Position numbers and translations under genes: made by a program
From: Cristatella mucedo
Taxonomy: Eukaryota; Bryozoa; Phylactolaemata; Cristatellidae
Length of the DNA stretch: 64,000 bases
Reading direction: 5' to 3'
Assembly: GCA_009760855.2 (NCBI GenBank)
Contig: WPIO01000041.1
Coordinates: forward strand, 3,364,501-3,428,500
The notes under the pieces: generated by a model
Databases searched by the model: none
What the model was told of the DNA's origin: nothing
The model's input: only the letters and a program-made list of their open reading frames with translations
Part shown: positions 40,656 to 52,849 of the stretch, piece by piece
Layout of the letters: each line of letters opens with the position of its first letter
How positions within the stretch are numbered: the stretch's first letter is position 1

Positions 40656-41825
40656 CATGCAAATGCGGTTAGTGGCAGCATGGACAGTGTCAGCACGCAT
40701 AAGCACATCAAGGACGAATCACAGGGACCCACTAAATGCTGCCCTAAATAGGTGTGTTTTTAAGTTTTTTTAATGTGGTCAAGTCAGGGGATGTTCTGAT
40801 GCAAGTTGAGAGGGAGTTAACAATAATAATAATAATAATAATAATAATTCACTTGATAAAGCGCCCTCAGAGAACCTAATCTCTCTCTAGGAACTTAACA
40901 TTAGCTTAACATTTCCAGGCTTTGGGAGCATATGAACTAAATGCATGGTCTCCAGAGGATTTGAGTTGTATATGAGGAATTGGTACACTGTTGGATTCCA
41001 GAAAAGCTGGAGGTACGATGCTTGGCATGGTGGGGGAGTAGATCTGAGAGAAAGGCTGGAGCCAAAGAATATAGTGACCTAAAAGCGAGTGACAAAACCT
41101 TGAAGTCGATCCGTTGCTTGACTGGTAGCCGGTGCAGGTCGACGAGAAGTGGTTTGATGTGGCAACTGCGACACTCACGACAGACAAGCCTCGCTGCTGA
41201 GTTTTTCACCAGCTGTAATCGCCTGACATCACATGGCGGTGGGCCAGCATGCAGTGAGTTACAGAAGTCAAGACGGGATGTCAGAAATGCATCGACCAAC
41301 TTAGACGTGGTATCCGCATAAAAACAAGCCCGAATTTTAGAAATGTTATCTAGCTGAAAGTAGACTTGACCGTGGAGCTGATGTGGTCGTCTAACGAGAG
41401 GTCACTTTGGAACGTGACACCTAGATTTCGAGCTGATTTAACAGGAGATATGCTGGCAGAGCCAATTTGGAGCATCAACCTTTTCCATTCCTGAATCACA
41501 CTGGGATTGCCCTTAACTAGTAAGCTAGTTTTATCATCGTTTAATTTAAAAAAATGTGCTGCCATCCATGTGGGGATGTCATCAATACATGCAGCAAGTG
41601 AGTTGAGAGAACTTGAGGTGCTCGAAAACTGGGAGGGATCAAAGCAAAGGTACAACTGAGTGTCATCCGCATAGAAGTGAAAGCCTAGATTGAGCTTGGC
41701 AATCACATCAGCAAGAGGGAGAGTATAAAGCGTGAAAAGAACCGGACCTAGCTTGGAGCCCTGAGGTACCCTAGGTTTCCGAGGTGCCTCCGATGATCTT
41801 TGTCCATTCACGTCAGTACTCTGGT

Positions 41826-42035
41826 AATAGTAATTCATTTGCCTAGTGCCTTCAGAGAACCGAATCCATATCTAGGCACTTTTCAAAATCCTAACAATAA
41901 GATAATGTAGCACCCTTAGAGACCTGAAGCTCTTTTTATGTTCTTTGCATATGCCACAAAAAAGTGTGTCAATGTCCCTACTTTTAAAATGGATAGCGTC
42001 AGCAAGCATAAACACTCAAAGAACAATGTAATCGA
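41826..42035 (-). mobile_element. LINE A tail fragments (two, adjacent)
   Basis: AATAGTAATTCATTTGCCTA ... CTAGGCACTTTTC and then GTAGCACCCTTAGAGACCTG ... GCATAAACACTCAAAGAAC are two short minus-strand LINE A-like termini. Confidence 0.5.
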
Positions 42036-42099
42036 GAGAAGAAAACTCTGAGGCAATTTTTTGCTATAGTTTAATGAAACTAATTGACATTAACACTCT

Positions 42100-42345
42100 T
42101 GCTACTGACTGTGGCACATTCTTTCCAGTCGTCCTGAAATGCTACTTCTATACTCCTCACTACCTCGACTGCTCACCTGACTCAGCTTTGCTTCTCAATC
42201 TCTCCTTGTTGCTTGAAATGAAGTCTGCTGGCTAACAAATGCGTACCGAAGGCAGTTTAGGCTGGGAGTGCTCCATACAAAAATCTCCTGCCTGACAGCC
42301 ACATAGTCCATTTGGCTTTTTGGAGTTGGCAGACGGAAATGCGAG
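42100..42345 (+). mobile_element. LINE B 3' fragment, diverged
   Basis: GACTGTGGCACATTCTTTCC ... TACCTCGACTGCTCACCTGA ... ATGCGTACCGAAGGCAGTTT ... ACAGCCACATAGTCC follows the LINE B end. Confidence 0.75.
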
Positions 42346-42369
42346 TGTATTCAAGTGTAAGGCCCGACG

Positions 42370-44420
42370 TAATTTCTTCCCAAGCCTTTACCAGAGATGT
42401 AACCAACTAAGATGCCTTGTCTTAACATTCCTCTTCTTCTGAATAGCATAATGTATTGGTGCCGGCTGTTACGAAGAGTTGGCTGTTATAAGAGTCGAGC
42501 CATCGCTCTCCAAATGAACCCCAAGTGGAACAGCAGAGACCACGCTCAGGCTGTTAGCTACCTGCCTGTGTAAAGTAAGCTACCAATTATAACGAGTCCG
42601 GAAGTCATTCGGTGAGTAGATGAAAGAGCTCTACACCGTTTTACTTAAGGCACCAATCTGAAACCGATCCTGGGAATTATCTCCCTATTCCGATCCAAAG
42701 GTATATACTGATTCATTCCTAAACAGTTCTGTCTCGTTAAATTCGTCTGCTACTTATTTTCTTTTAGATAGAATACGTGTAGATAGAATCACAGTCCGGA
42801 CACAATCCAATCACAATATTTTTTTCATGGGTATTTTAATGAAATAAGAGTTGTTATATTAATAGCTATGCTGCAGAGTAAAGATAAATTTTCAGTCCAG
42901 AAAGTTGGTTGAGCTACATTGTCTTTTCTCGTGTGTAATCCCTGCTCAGAGGAAGAAAGCGGGTTCTGCAAAAAAAATTACTACTGGGATATCGGCTTCA
43001 TATTGAAGAGTGAAAAATCACAGATAACGAAACAATGGTTGATAAGGTAAGGCCCAGACCATTTTTAACGCACCACTCAGATTTTCGGAACGCTCACGGA
43101 ACTTGGCTAGGTTTACTCATCTATACCGACCCGAAGCAATATCTCTAGCTGCTACAACTCTATTTCAGAAAGACAGTTGTTGTTACCTATGCTACGTATT
43201 GAGTATTTTGCAAAAAATTATCTCTATTCGGTGATGCTCCTGCTGCAGCTCTATTGTCGCTCGAACATAAAACATCTTCTAGGAATCATTCAGCTGTCTT
43301 CAAGAGCTGCTCTTACTACAAAAAGTTTCACCAACCAAGAGCATGCATACGAGGATTAAATAAATCTCCATTTCTCCCGTGTATTTAGTTTGACTTAGGT
43401 ATTTTTCAGATTCTTCATTACTTTTTAATAGGATTATTTCTTAATATTAATTTTCTTTTTAAGTATGCGGATTCCTAGGGTCGTTATTTTATCACAGGGG
43501 TCTGCTTATTTGCGAGGTAGAGCCTCTATAAACTCTTCCAGTTGTAACCCTTGAACTTGGCATGTGCATGGCTGAAATATAACACCAGCATGGGTGAGGA
43601 TAGCTCTGCACTCTGATCCAAATCATATATCAATTAGGCAATACACAGAGCCTTGGTTCCTGATTCAGCCCCAAACCCTGAATAGTAACATTTTGAATGG
43701 TAGAGTTAATTGTTGAGTAACCCTGAAAGTCATCTTGCTGTAGTGTCGATGCTTGCAAATTTGTTAGCTCTGTACTTAAGGCATGCCTCTTAATTAAAAC
43801 GGGTAAGAGACATGCACTGTTATAGGAATTTGGTGAAATAGAGCTGAATCGGCTGCTTAATTCATAAAATTGCAGGTTCAGTAACATCCTTTGCTAAGCT
43901 TCTACAAATTAAGAAGTAGTGCTTAAACAAGCTCAGGAGAATTGCACAATGATATATCACTAACAGCGAGTGATTTGCTTAAGAGAGCTTTCTCTTAATA
44001 GCTCAATTGAAGGTATTAACAGCTAGTGATCATCTGAGCGAGTTTGGTGTAATTTTATTGAGATCATTGTCGCATTTCTTTTGGAGAAGACGAACTATAT
44101 ACGAAGCCGTGGCAGGCTTCATCATTTTCGGAATTTTAATCGACCAACAGCTGTAATACAGTAGGTAACTGAAATTTAATATATGTCTAAGTATATCGAA
44201 AGTTATACCTGCGCTTTAAATATGTAGCTCTCCGCGGCGGCTGTCGTCTTGGCTGATCTGAGTTAACGACAAGGATTTTTAAATATAAAAGTTTGGGGAC
44301 TTTTGATTGTTTTCGCTCTGCTGTATCCATCTACGCAAAAGCTATTTCTCTTCATCCCTGCTTCGAGGTGCGAGAATTACCAGTATTCGTCAGGCATCTG
44401 CAATCACTAGCACCTGCTGA
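42370..44420. other. Stretch with no recognised gene
   Basis: AT-rich, no clear repeat family. A minus-strand open frame of 86 codons at 43887-43630 (MLLNLQFYELSSRFSSISPN...) has no splice context and is not called as a gene. Confidence 0.3.
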
Positions 44421-44423
44421 ATT

Positions 44424-44635
44424 AATGATAATAAAAATAATACACTTGATAATGCGCCCTCAGAGAGCTTAATCTCTTCCTTGGCACTTTACATTTGATG
44501 TAAAGGAAACACGATCGAATGGTGAATGGTATCATGCTTGATAAACAGCATGAATATTATGGTTAGGGGTGACATGCACAGGGTCAACATGCAAATGTGG
44601 TTAGTGGCAGCATGCAACAATGTCAGCACACATAA
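44424..44635 (-). mobile_element. LINE A 3' UTR fragment
   Basis: AATGATAATAAAAATAATAC, CGCCCTCAGAGAGCTTAATC and GGTTAGGGGTGACATGCACA, stopping at CAGCACACATAAG where SINE1 starts. Confidence 0.8.
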
Positions 44636-44782
44636 GGTTCGGTCTAATGATTAAGATGTTCGCCCGATCAAGGTCGGGTAACTGTATTTGACGGCCGAGG
44701 TCATGAGACTGAACCAGTGGCATACTTGAAGTACCTGGATAGATTAAGATCCCTTAGGGCATTATTTGAATGAATTATATAT
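44636..44782 (+). mobile_element. SINE1 copy, diverged
   Basis: GGTTCGGTCTAATGATTAAG head, GAGGTCATGAGACTGAACC middle, ACCTGGATAGATTAAGATCC tail, ending TGAATTATATATT. Confidence 0.65.
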
Positions 44783-45082
44783 TTTTTATATCAAGAGTGG
44801 AGCTCTGAATGGCTTATAGATTCTAGTTCAGAAGCGACTCCTGCATACATTTTAAGAATAGACAGTGTCATCTGAATGTCCACGGATAATAAATTCACGG
44901 TATCCTTCCTATTTTTGATACGCAAATGCAACCTAACTCTTTTTGGAAAATATGCATGAGGCAAGACCAGTGGCTCATGGGGTGATCAGTGTTGCAAAAA
45001 AGCTGCTTTAACTTAAGCGATGCAACAAATTTGGTTTTGAAGGGTTTGTTATGAGAAAGCTTTCGCCAGCAGCTTTACTTAC

Positions 45083-45136
45083 ATTTGCATGACAGGAACA
45101 GCAGCAACCAGTTGTGTGATCTTCAGCTTCAGCCAT
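45083..45136 (-). CDS. Candidate exon d of the unidentified second gene, cysteine-rich
   Basis: 54 nt with acceptor AAACCTAG and donor AAT|GTAAGT. In phase 0 it reads MAEAEDHTTGCCCSCHAN, four cysteines in five positions. It could be an internal exon joined to exon c, or a first coding exon because it opens with ATG. The acceptor tract is only moderately pyrimidine-rich. Product unknown. Confidence 0.42.
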
Positions 45137-45139
45137 CTA

Positions 45140-46190
45140 GGTTTAACAATGATTGCACTTGTAGTGGTAAAATATGGTATCATGTAAGTAGAAGTATTAG
45201 AACGGCTATCAAAGGGCACTGAATCATGCTTATTTTAATGAGAAAAAACACAAAGAAAACCGCTAGAGCTGCAGCTATATCTCTTAATGGGATTACATTG
45301 AATTTAAAAATGAAACTGCTTATCAGCAACACAATTCTGTATAGATAATTACCTTGGCTATTTCTAGAAAAACAAGCAAAATGATTTTTTCGTATAAGGC
45401 TATGCGGCTATTCTTGAAAGCAATAGCAAAACTGCTGCTGTTCTTGTTCGCGACATCTTCTTACCTGCAGCACCGGATTTAGCCCTCGAAATTACTACTA
45501 ATTAGAAATCAAAAATCACCTACCTTTGTCTGCCATGCGACCAAAATAAACACAATTTTACTCGAGCGGGTAGCGATCCTAAAGCAGCATTTCTTTATTT
45601 CCTGACTAGTGCTTTTTCATATCGTTATAGCTATCAAAACTCTATTCTTCTGTTCTCAGAACAGCTATTGAATAATTGAAACATCTAAAATCATTTTTTC
45701 CAAATAGTCACTTTCATTGCGTGGCCGAATAAAGAGAAATTGCAGTGCATGCTATGCGGCAAGATTAAGGATTTAAACAAATGCAGTATTGAGCCTCGGA
45801 TCTGTTAGTGAAATTAATCGACATATTAGTGCAAGCGAACAGAAAATCAAAGTTTCCAAAAATAAAAAAAATTGAGTGAATGCAGAAGTTGTTATAAGAA
45901 AAAAATATTTACTGTAATTAAGCTGCTGTAAATCGTAATGCAACACTGTCTGTTTTATTTTTGAGACGGGTAGAAATAGAATCAAGTAAACTTCATCTCG
46001 CAATATTAAAAATAAGTTATTGTATCGTCTGCCTCGATAACTTGATCTCTTTCAAATCAATTTTGCTATGCAAACTAACCCTTTCAACTCACTAGTGATA
46101 ACATAAACAGCTTCAAGAAGCATAACTAAATAAGGATAATTACACAAAAAATTGGTAGGCTTGTAGGTGCCTGCTAAAAGTTAAGTCTGA
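45140..46190. other. AT-rich stretch with no recognised gene
   Basis: Contains a 76-codon minus-strand frame (46003-45773) rich in Phe, Leu and Ile, expected by chance at this composition. Nothing else seen. Confidence 0.3.
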
Positions 46191-46600
46191 TGTTCTTATG
46201 TCCCTCAATTCTAAGACATTTGGAGCATAGAAACAGAAAGTAGGGTCTTCAATGGCTTCTAAGTTGGTTAAAAGCACAGCTAAATAGCTTAACGTATTAG
46301 AGATTGTTGAACAATGAGAAACCTACTGATTAAAATTTCACACAGTTATACCGAGCAATATATTAAATAAACTTCAAAGTGAGCGATCAGACCTTGGAAG
46401 TTTTGAAGTTGGTGCTATGCTTGATAAGAAACTAGCATGCGACAATGAGAAATGGTATGGTGTTGTATTTTTACTAGTCCAAGACCAAAGAACGTTAGCC
46501 TCCAAGTTTCACATTAACTGTAAGTGTCTTTTCGCACAGGTAGTGCAGAGTCGAACCTTGATGAGCGATGATCCGAAATTGACGTTCAGAACAAAATCTG
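46190..46600 (-). mobile_element. LINE A copy, strongly diverged
   Basis: GGAGCATAGAAACAGAAAG, GTGAGCGATCAGACCTTGGA and CACATTAACTGTAAGTGTC are collinear with the LINE A segment that reads RT C-terminus in minus orientation. Confidence 0.5.
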
Positions 46601-46689
46601 GATGCCCTGTTATAAAGTGAGCTATCACTGGACGGCCACCTTAGCTCTATAGTCGATTAGTCATACTTTCAGCTACGTAACATTGCTAA

Positions 46690-47187
46690 CATTCGGAGTT
46701 CCTTAGACAGGAATACTACATCCAAATTGGTCCTTTTGCATTTGTGACATCTCGTCTCAACTTTTGCTTGGTGGTCTACCGGCCTGTGCACTCAAGCGCT
46801 TAACCATGGTGAAAAACTCCGCCGCAAGATTTTTCGGTCATGAGAGTCACAGTTGCCACATCATACCATTTTTTGCCGAGCTGCACTGGCTAACAGTCAC
46901 GCAGTATCGCTCATTATTTAGTCTTTTTAATATCTGGCGACAGCCTACTTATCCAAACTACTTCCCAATCAGGCTTGGAATCGTACCACCTTATTTGTTG
47001 AATCAAATAGCTAAGTTCTGCCTGAACTAGCACTAAGTCTTTTGGAGACTGTACCTTCAGTGCATACGCCACCGAAGCCTGGAACTTGCTCCCTACTAAC
47101 GTCATGACATCACCTAACTTGATAACATTTCAAAAGAAGCTAAAATACACCTTTCCAAAGACCTTTGCTGGTTCCTCGTGATTTGTT
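46690..47187 (+). mobile_element. LINE A RT C-terminus
   Basis: Plus-strand frame LLGGLPACALKRLTMVKNSA ... SHSCHIIPFFAELHWL, then ATEAWNLLPTNVMTSPN equivalents at 47070-47120. Ends at CTGGTTCCTCGTGATTTG, where LINE B begins. Confidence 0.75.
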
Positions 47188-47975
47188 CTTTGTCATTCAA
47201 ACCATAGGAATCTGCTGCAGCGACTGAGAAACTGAATGTTTACCTTGCCGACATTCAATCCTGGATGTCGGAAAACTTCTTGAAACTAAATGACGATATA
47301 ACCAAACTGCTGCCCATAGGACAACCTAAGCGTGGGGCTGAATTTAAAGGCTTCGCACTTCTGATAAGTGATGCTGTTGTGCGACCATCACCACGTACTC
47401 AAAATTTAGGTGTCGCTTTCGAGAGCTGCCTCAATTTTCAAAGCTTCATTCAGAAGACTGCTTCTACAGCTAGCCATCACGTCCGATCCCTATCCAAGAT
47501 TAGAAGCTGTCTTCCACAGTGGCTTGTAAAAAATTAAACTAGCTCCTTATTTCTGTCTTGGCTTGATTATTGTAATTCCCTTTTGGCCGGGCTACCAAAG
47601 AAAGCAAATAGGCCACTGCAGCTGACTATGAAATTAGCTGCTCCATTCCTCCGCTTAAAGACCGTTGGCGACAGACGCTTTAGCTCTGCAGGTCCTAGAC
47701 TGTGGAACTCGCTTCCACAATACAGCAACTAATCTCCTACTGCCGACTATGGCACATCCTTTTCAGCGGTCCTGAGCTGCTACTTCTATGCTACTCACTA
47801 CCTCAACTGTTCTCCTGACTCTGCTATGCTTCGCACTTTCTCTTCGTTGCGTGAGACAGAGTCTGTTGGCAACCAAATGCGTACCGAAAGCCGCTTAGGC
47901 TGTGAGTGCGCTATTCAAGACTCTCCTGCTTAACACCCACATAGTCTTTATAACTTTATGGAGTTACAGACGAAT
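47188..47975 (+). mobile_element. LINE B copy with internal deletion
   Basis: Begins at the [16 protein letters not shown] segment, reads [11 protein letters not shown] ... SCLPQWLVKN (47265-47537), then skips from LTMNMAAR to [15 protein letters not shown] and runs to GGAGTTACAGACGAATATGC. It abuts LINE A, suggesting insertion into it. Confidence 0.8.
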
Positions 47976-48200
47976 ATGCATTCATTGGGTCCTTATGGAG
48001 CTGACATCGTGCATGTTACCTTCAACCATATTATGCTAGTCGACATTGTGCATGTTATCAGTAGTAATTTAATCCCTTTAATCATCAGGAAATTATTTAG
48101 AAAGTGATTAAGTGGTCTGAAAGAGTTAGATAAGTTTATTATTCTTATTACATTATTTATGTTACTATGGGTCACCAAGACGAAACGGGTCAAAAGGACA
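47976..48200 (+). mobile_element. LINE A-like 3' UTR fragment
   Basis: TTGGGTCCTTATGGAGCTGA CATCGTGCATGTTACC and GAAATTATTTAGAAAGTGATTAAG resemble a diverged LINE A end in plus orientation, possibly the continuation of the copy at 46690. Confidence 0.4.
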
Positions 48201-48705
48201 TAGATTTACATATAATTGTCTTAGGAAAATAATTAATCACTTGTGCAAAAGGCAAAATTAGTATCCTATATTCAGAAACGATATAAACGACTGTGTAGTT
48301 TCTCACAGCTATAAGTCTTGGCATAGCAATACTAAAAATAACATGTTGTTATAGCTCTCAGTAAATTAATGCTTTATCTAAAGATTTTACATTTGCTATA
48401 ATGCAAGAATGTGGTAAGAAAAACATGCCTGCAAGCATAGCATGGTTAGAGGCAACATGAACCGTGTTAACACATATTCGATAATATTCACAGACTTATT
48501 TGGTCTGTCATACACACAGGCTCGAGTGGTAACTGCATCATGTATGGTTAACATTGTCAGTGCACTAAAGTGTTCATCATTCTATGCGGATCTAAGAAAT
48601 TTACCCTCCTTTTGAGATTATCATACAGTAAACTACCGGGCTGTGACGCCTACAATATTAGACAACAGATGAAGCATCGGTGGCCAGCAGTTTGCGGATA
48701 CTTAC

Positions 48706-48765
48706 CTTAAAGGTACAGTGGTTGCTATTAACAGCAGCTTTGAATTGAGCTGGGTGTTCATCCTC
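48706..48765 (-). CDS. Candidate exon c of the unidentified second gene
   Basis: Exactly 60 nt, phase 0 to 0, between acceptor TTCTTTGGATTTTGCAG and a perfect consensus donor AAG|GTAAGT. It reads EDEHPAQFKAAV then NSNHCTFK. No repeat family seen elsewhere in the window covers it. Splice signals at both ends are the best of the candidate set. Product not recognised. Confidence 0.58.
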
Positions 48766-48769
48766 CTGC

Positions 48770-49900
48770 AAAATCCAAAGAAGGAGCTGTCAGGTCCCAA
48801 GCTTGAATAGTAGGCACTTTGTTTTGCTGAATGATTTCAAGGTCTTGATGAAAATTAAACGTTAAACTAAAATGTATAAAGCTATAAAAGATACACAATT
48901 TCAAAAACGGTGGAACCGTCTTAGTCTCTTCTAAGCTGAGGCCACAACACAGCAGCTATCTCTCTCTAATCTAATTTCATTTCTCTACTGTGAGCTCTCT
49001 ACCGATCTGTTGAATTATGACGGGAATTAGCTTGAAAGTATATAATAGGATAATACATTAATTATAGGACTATAACACGCAAATACTAAATACTAAATAA
49101 TAAAAAGTGGTTATAATCTCACAAATAATTACTTACTAGCTTTTTCTGCCGATCAATGGCATTTTTTTATTCGAAATCGGCAATCTCTTTGTAAGACATA
49201 ATATACTAAAAAAAGCATTTTGGAAAAGTTTATCTCTGAAAAGCAGCAGTCTTATGGTCTAAGTCTCGAGCCATAGTTGGACTTTAAGGAATTCGAGGAA
49301 TTTTGATCGTTAACTTATTCAACCGAAATCAGAAGTGAACTCATGCAGTGGCGTTAACGGAGATCTGCAATTGCATTTGAAATTTCACGATGATCGGTTG
49401 AGTAATTGTGTTAATGAATGGCTAGGTACAAAGCTAAACTGTAAGTGTAGGTATCTGCAAGTAACAAGCATGTGCATCAACAAGCTAGAAAAATCTATCT
49501 CAACGTACGAAGGTTCAACAAGTTGGGACACAAGTATCACGTGATAGATACATAGATTGGGAATTTTCTTAAATTTCGGATATTTTGCTATCGGTCAGCT
49601 ACTGGATTAGAGCTTGATTCGCCTAATCATTTTAGTGCTCTCTCTCTCTCTCTCTCTCTTATAAGTGTATGTCTCCAAAAAATTCAAATACTATTTTTAA
49701 CATGTCTGTCTTTTGAAAAGTATCTTACACAATTAGTCAACTGTTGGGCAAATCCTTCAAGTATTTTCTCGATATTCACCCTTAACTCACTTCTGATAAG
49801 GTCATTCTACCCATGTAGTAACAGCCTGGAGCTTATGTAAAAACTCGGCAGCAATGAACATTTGTCATAAACGTCGAACCTACCACATAACAAAGCTGCC
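48770..49900. other. Stretch with no recognised gene
   Basis: AT-rich. A (CT)n run lies at 49640-49658. A 69-codon plus-strand frame at 49335-49544 has no family resemblance. Confidence 0.3.
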
Positions 49901-49904
49901 CAAT

Positions 49905-50990
49905 TATCTGGCATAACAATAAATGACCAAGGAGAGCTAAATCTCTTTCCAGACGCCGTATAAATTGCTGAGATTTAATAAAAAAAACAATGGGTTAGGG
50001 ACTCGTTAGGGAACTTGCTTAGACAAACGTGCAATCTCAAGAAAACTACATGCTTAGGCCAAAATACTGAAGCAACAAGAAGACACTTAGGGTCACCTGT
50101 CAGCAAGAACTTAGCTAGTAAGAGGATTTGAACAGTGAGCAGCTAAGCATGCGAGCACACATGAAAGACAAAATTCACTAGTTGGGCAAAAAAGGTTATG
50201 CAAGGTCATTGCAGATAGTGACCGTCATGAGAAGTAAGTTCGCGACTTTCAGAGCAGACGAGTTGAAAGCTTGATCCCCAAAATATTTTAATTTGCTTTG
50301 AGGTACGACAAGATGACTTGCCGTGCTGGTTTGGGCTAGTGGTTAACGTGCTAACTCTGACAAGGTCAAAGTGAATATAGATGATGGCCGAGGGCGTGGG
50401 CTCATGCCCCATGGTGGATGTGAATCACCTGAATAGATATTGTGTTCTCTAAGGATGCATACACTATGAATTATATTTTTCATACATATTTTAAATACTG
50501 AGACGGTACACAGGAGAATTAGGGAAGTCAGATATGTAGGCTGGTCTAAACCACTTAAGGGCCGTGTAAGCCGTACAGTGGATCTCAAATTGCTTGTAGA
50601 AAGACTGTGAAGCTCAAACAGAAGTGGCTTGATTTAGAGGCTGCGGCATTTAACGATTCAACCGAGCATCTAGTGTGTTTTCAACTTCTAAAGACAATTT
50701 AGGTCACTGGCCTGAAGTCCTAAATAATGGTCATTGACGTAATCTAGACGATATGTCACAAATGCACGCACTAGCTTAGTTGCTGTACTCTTAGCTAAAC
50801 AGGCCCTAATATTGGCAATGCTAATTGACTTAAGTTAGGCTGAATAGACTGTGAAGGCAATGTGAATGGCAATGGCAAGTTATTTTGGAATAGCAGGCCT
50901 AGATTAAAGGCAGACAGTCATGAGAGTGATGCTAGATAAAACCATCTTGAGGGTGAGGTTTTATAATTTGGCCCATAATTTCTATGTTGG
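49905..50990 (-). mobile_element. Diverged LINE (A-like) carrying a SINE1 insertion
   Basis: GAGAGCTAAATCTCTTTCCA, GCATGCGAGCACACATGAAA, then after SINE1 CAGATATGTAGGCTGGTCTA, GATATGTCACAAATGCACGC and CTAAACAGGCCCTAATATTG follow LINE A in minus orientation. Confidence 0.6.
50321..50480 (+). mobile_element. SINE1 copy inside a LINE
   Basis: CCGTGCTGGTTTGGGCTAGT GGTTAACG head, GTGGGCTCATGCCCC middle, CACCTGAATAGATATTGTGTT tail, ending ATGAATTATATTTTT. Carries the extra GTGAATATAGATGATGG between boxes also seen at 37.5 kb. Confidence 0.75.
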
Positions 50991-51009
50991 TGTAATCATA
51001 ACTGAGCTT

Positions 51010-52545
51010 ATAGAATATAATAATAATTAGAATAATAGTAGTTGGATTTTGATAAAGCTCCCTTGGAGAAAGAAATCTATCTCTGGGCACTTAAGATACG
51101 CCGTACAGGAAGCATATCAATACGGTCAGCCACAGCCCGTAGAGCATCAGCAGGTATAAGCACACACAGAACGACTCTCGATGACCCAGCCAATTGTGTA
51201 AGGAACAGATGCATTTTTAGCCGTTTTGAAATGTCATTAACCCTGGAGGATGACTCAAGATCAGTCGGAAGTGACTTCTGGCTTTTGAAAACATACAAAC
51301 AAAAGGGCACGGACTCCAGATGATTTGAGGTTGGCTGCGAGCATAGGTACACGACTTTTGTAAGAAGAGCCGGTGGTACGATGTCTAGCCTGATTGGGGA
51401 GTAGGTCGGAAAGGTAGGCTGGGGTAAGAGAATCAAGGGAGCAAAAAGCAAGATGTGAGCAGTGACCAAACCTTTAAGTCGGCGAGAATTATTGTTACGT
51501 GACAATCATGAGACTTGCGACAGACAAGCCCGGCTTCAGAATTTTGTACAAAATGTAAGAACTTGTTTACACAAGTCGGAACACTTTTACTCTATTCCTC
51601 ACAAGGAGATAGAGGCTTTCAAGCCAAGGTTTGCAGAAGTAGGGACCGGATTTCGCAAATGCATGGATCAAATTTGATGTGGTTTTCCTTTATAAGCAGA
51701 GCCAAACTGTATGCAATGCTCCGAATCTGAAAGTGGGCAGACTTGAGTCTGGAGTTAATTTAGCCGTTCAACGGAATGGCACTTTAGGACAGGACGCTAA
51801 TTTTTTGTGCAGACTCTATAGAAGATACGCTTGCAGAGCCCGTTTAGCAAACTCCTAGAAAGAGATTGAGTTCACTGAGGGTGCTTTATCAAGTGTATTA
51901 TTATTATTATTACTATTATTGATGCGATATTTTTATGATGGTCCGAGTGCTAATGTCTTTGATACAAGCTGCATTCAATCGGAAGAGGAGTAAATGCGGG
52001 AATGGTGGGCCGATTCAATAGCCTCATTTATGTAACAGCAGAAAAGCCATTAAGGCTATAATCACCGCTTGCAGTGGGATATAAAGGATCGTCATCTGTA
52101 AGACTCAAATCAACGGCCCTGGTATTGAAGAATAAGAACCGTACCCCATGGGCAAAGACCCAAAGGCAAGGCTTACAATTGTGTAAAGATATTACACCTG
52201 GATGTCACCGGTGTAGAAATGAAAGCCGGGATTGTGTTTGGCGATGACATCGGCCAAAGGGAAAAGTATTAACAATGAAAGGAATGAGCCCACGTGGTAC
52301 CATATCCTTGTAAGGCTCCTCAATGATAGGCGGCAATTTATACCTACACTCTGATATCCCTGACCGAACTAGGATCTAATCAGGTTTAGCACTGTGAACA
52401 GTAATCCCTGGTGGGCGTGTGGAGAGAGGCACCTCAAAAGGATGTGGTGGGAAATAGTGTCAAATGTTGAAGACAAATCTATGAGTACCAAAAAGAGACT
52501 CTCCGAGATCATCGTAATTCAGACGGTACTGTCTGCCTGGCAAGC
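51010..52545 (-). mobile_element. LINE A copy carrying small insertions
   Basis: 3' UTR from 51010, RT C-terminal frame 51505-51077 (QPTFPTYSPIRLDIVPPALL), RT core region at 52180-52460 (ATGTCACCGGTGTAGAAATG; GGCGATGACATCGGCC). Interrupted by a plus-strand LINE A tail (51838-51920, ending (ATT)n) and SINE2 (52023-52160). Confidence 0.68.
52023..52160 (-). mobile_element. SINE2 copy, truncated
   Basis: TATGTAACAGCAGAAAAGCC ATTAAGGC ... GGATATAAAGGATCGTCATC, minus orientation, lacking the last tail bases. Confidence 0.65.
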
Positions 52546-52555
52546 AGCTTATTTT

Positions 52556-52705
52556 TGGTGAGCCATGATGGCACACTAGGAGATGCGGTTGCTTTTCACG
52601 ACCTCGGTCCCGATGTCGTCGGTTCGAATCCTGTGGTGAGTGATCCTTTATCGCCACTGCAGGCTGTGGTGATATCCATAAAGGCTGTTCTGTCGCTATA
52701 ATTAA
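52556..52705 (+). mobile_element. SINE2 copy
   Basis: GGTGAGCCATGATGGCACAC head, a perfect B box GGTTCGAATCC at about 52620, GATCCTTTATCGCCACTGCA body, TTCTGTCGCTATAATTAAT end. Only 400 bp from an inverted SINE2. Confidence 0.8.
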
Positions 52706-52849
52706 TATTAATGAATTCATTAATCTGCTGCAAGATTATGTCAATATATTCTCCCGTTTACCAAGCCAAGTTAGTTTAGTATCGCTTCCTGTAAAGCTAC
52801 CTGCTTTTCTAACTCTGGTTAATTTACTGTGCCTATATCCAACTTCAAA

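Larger units (their letters stand above)
38685..41838 (-). mobile_element. LINE A copy split by LINE B and a LINE A tail
   Basis: The 3' end is at 38685-38851, continues at about 40656-40820 and again from about 40913 to 41838, where the RT core is visible ([55 protein letters not shown]). The first gap is a plus-strand LINE B (38852-40655), the second a 95-bp (AAT)n-headed LINE A terminus (40818-40912). Confidence 0.82.

Noticed and set aside
45450-45545. Possible micro-exons with GTAAGA and GTAGGT donors
   Set aside because: Open frames of only 6-30 nt with phases that do not fit; too short to support.
45773-46003. 76-codon hydrophobic minus-strand frame
   Set aside because: AT-rich sequence readily yields Phe/Leu/Ile frames; no splice sites or similarity.
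52556-52640. tRNA gene
   Set aside because: A and B boxes are present, but the sequence is the head of SINE2, repeated elsewhere with the same non-tRNA body.
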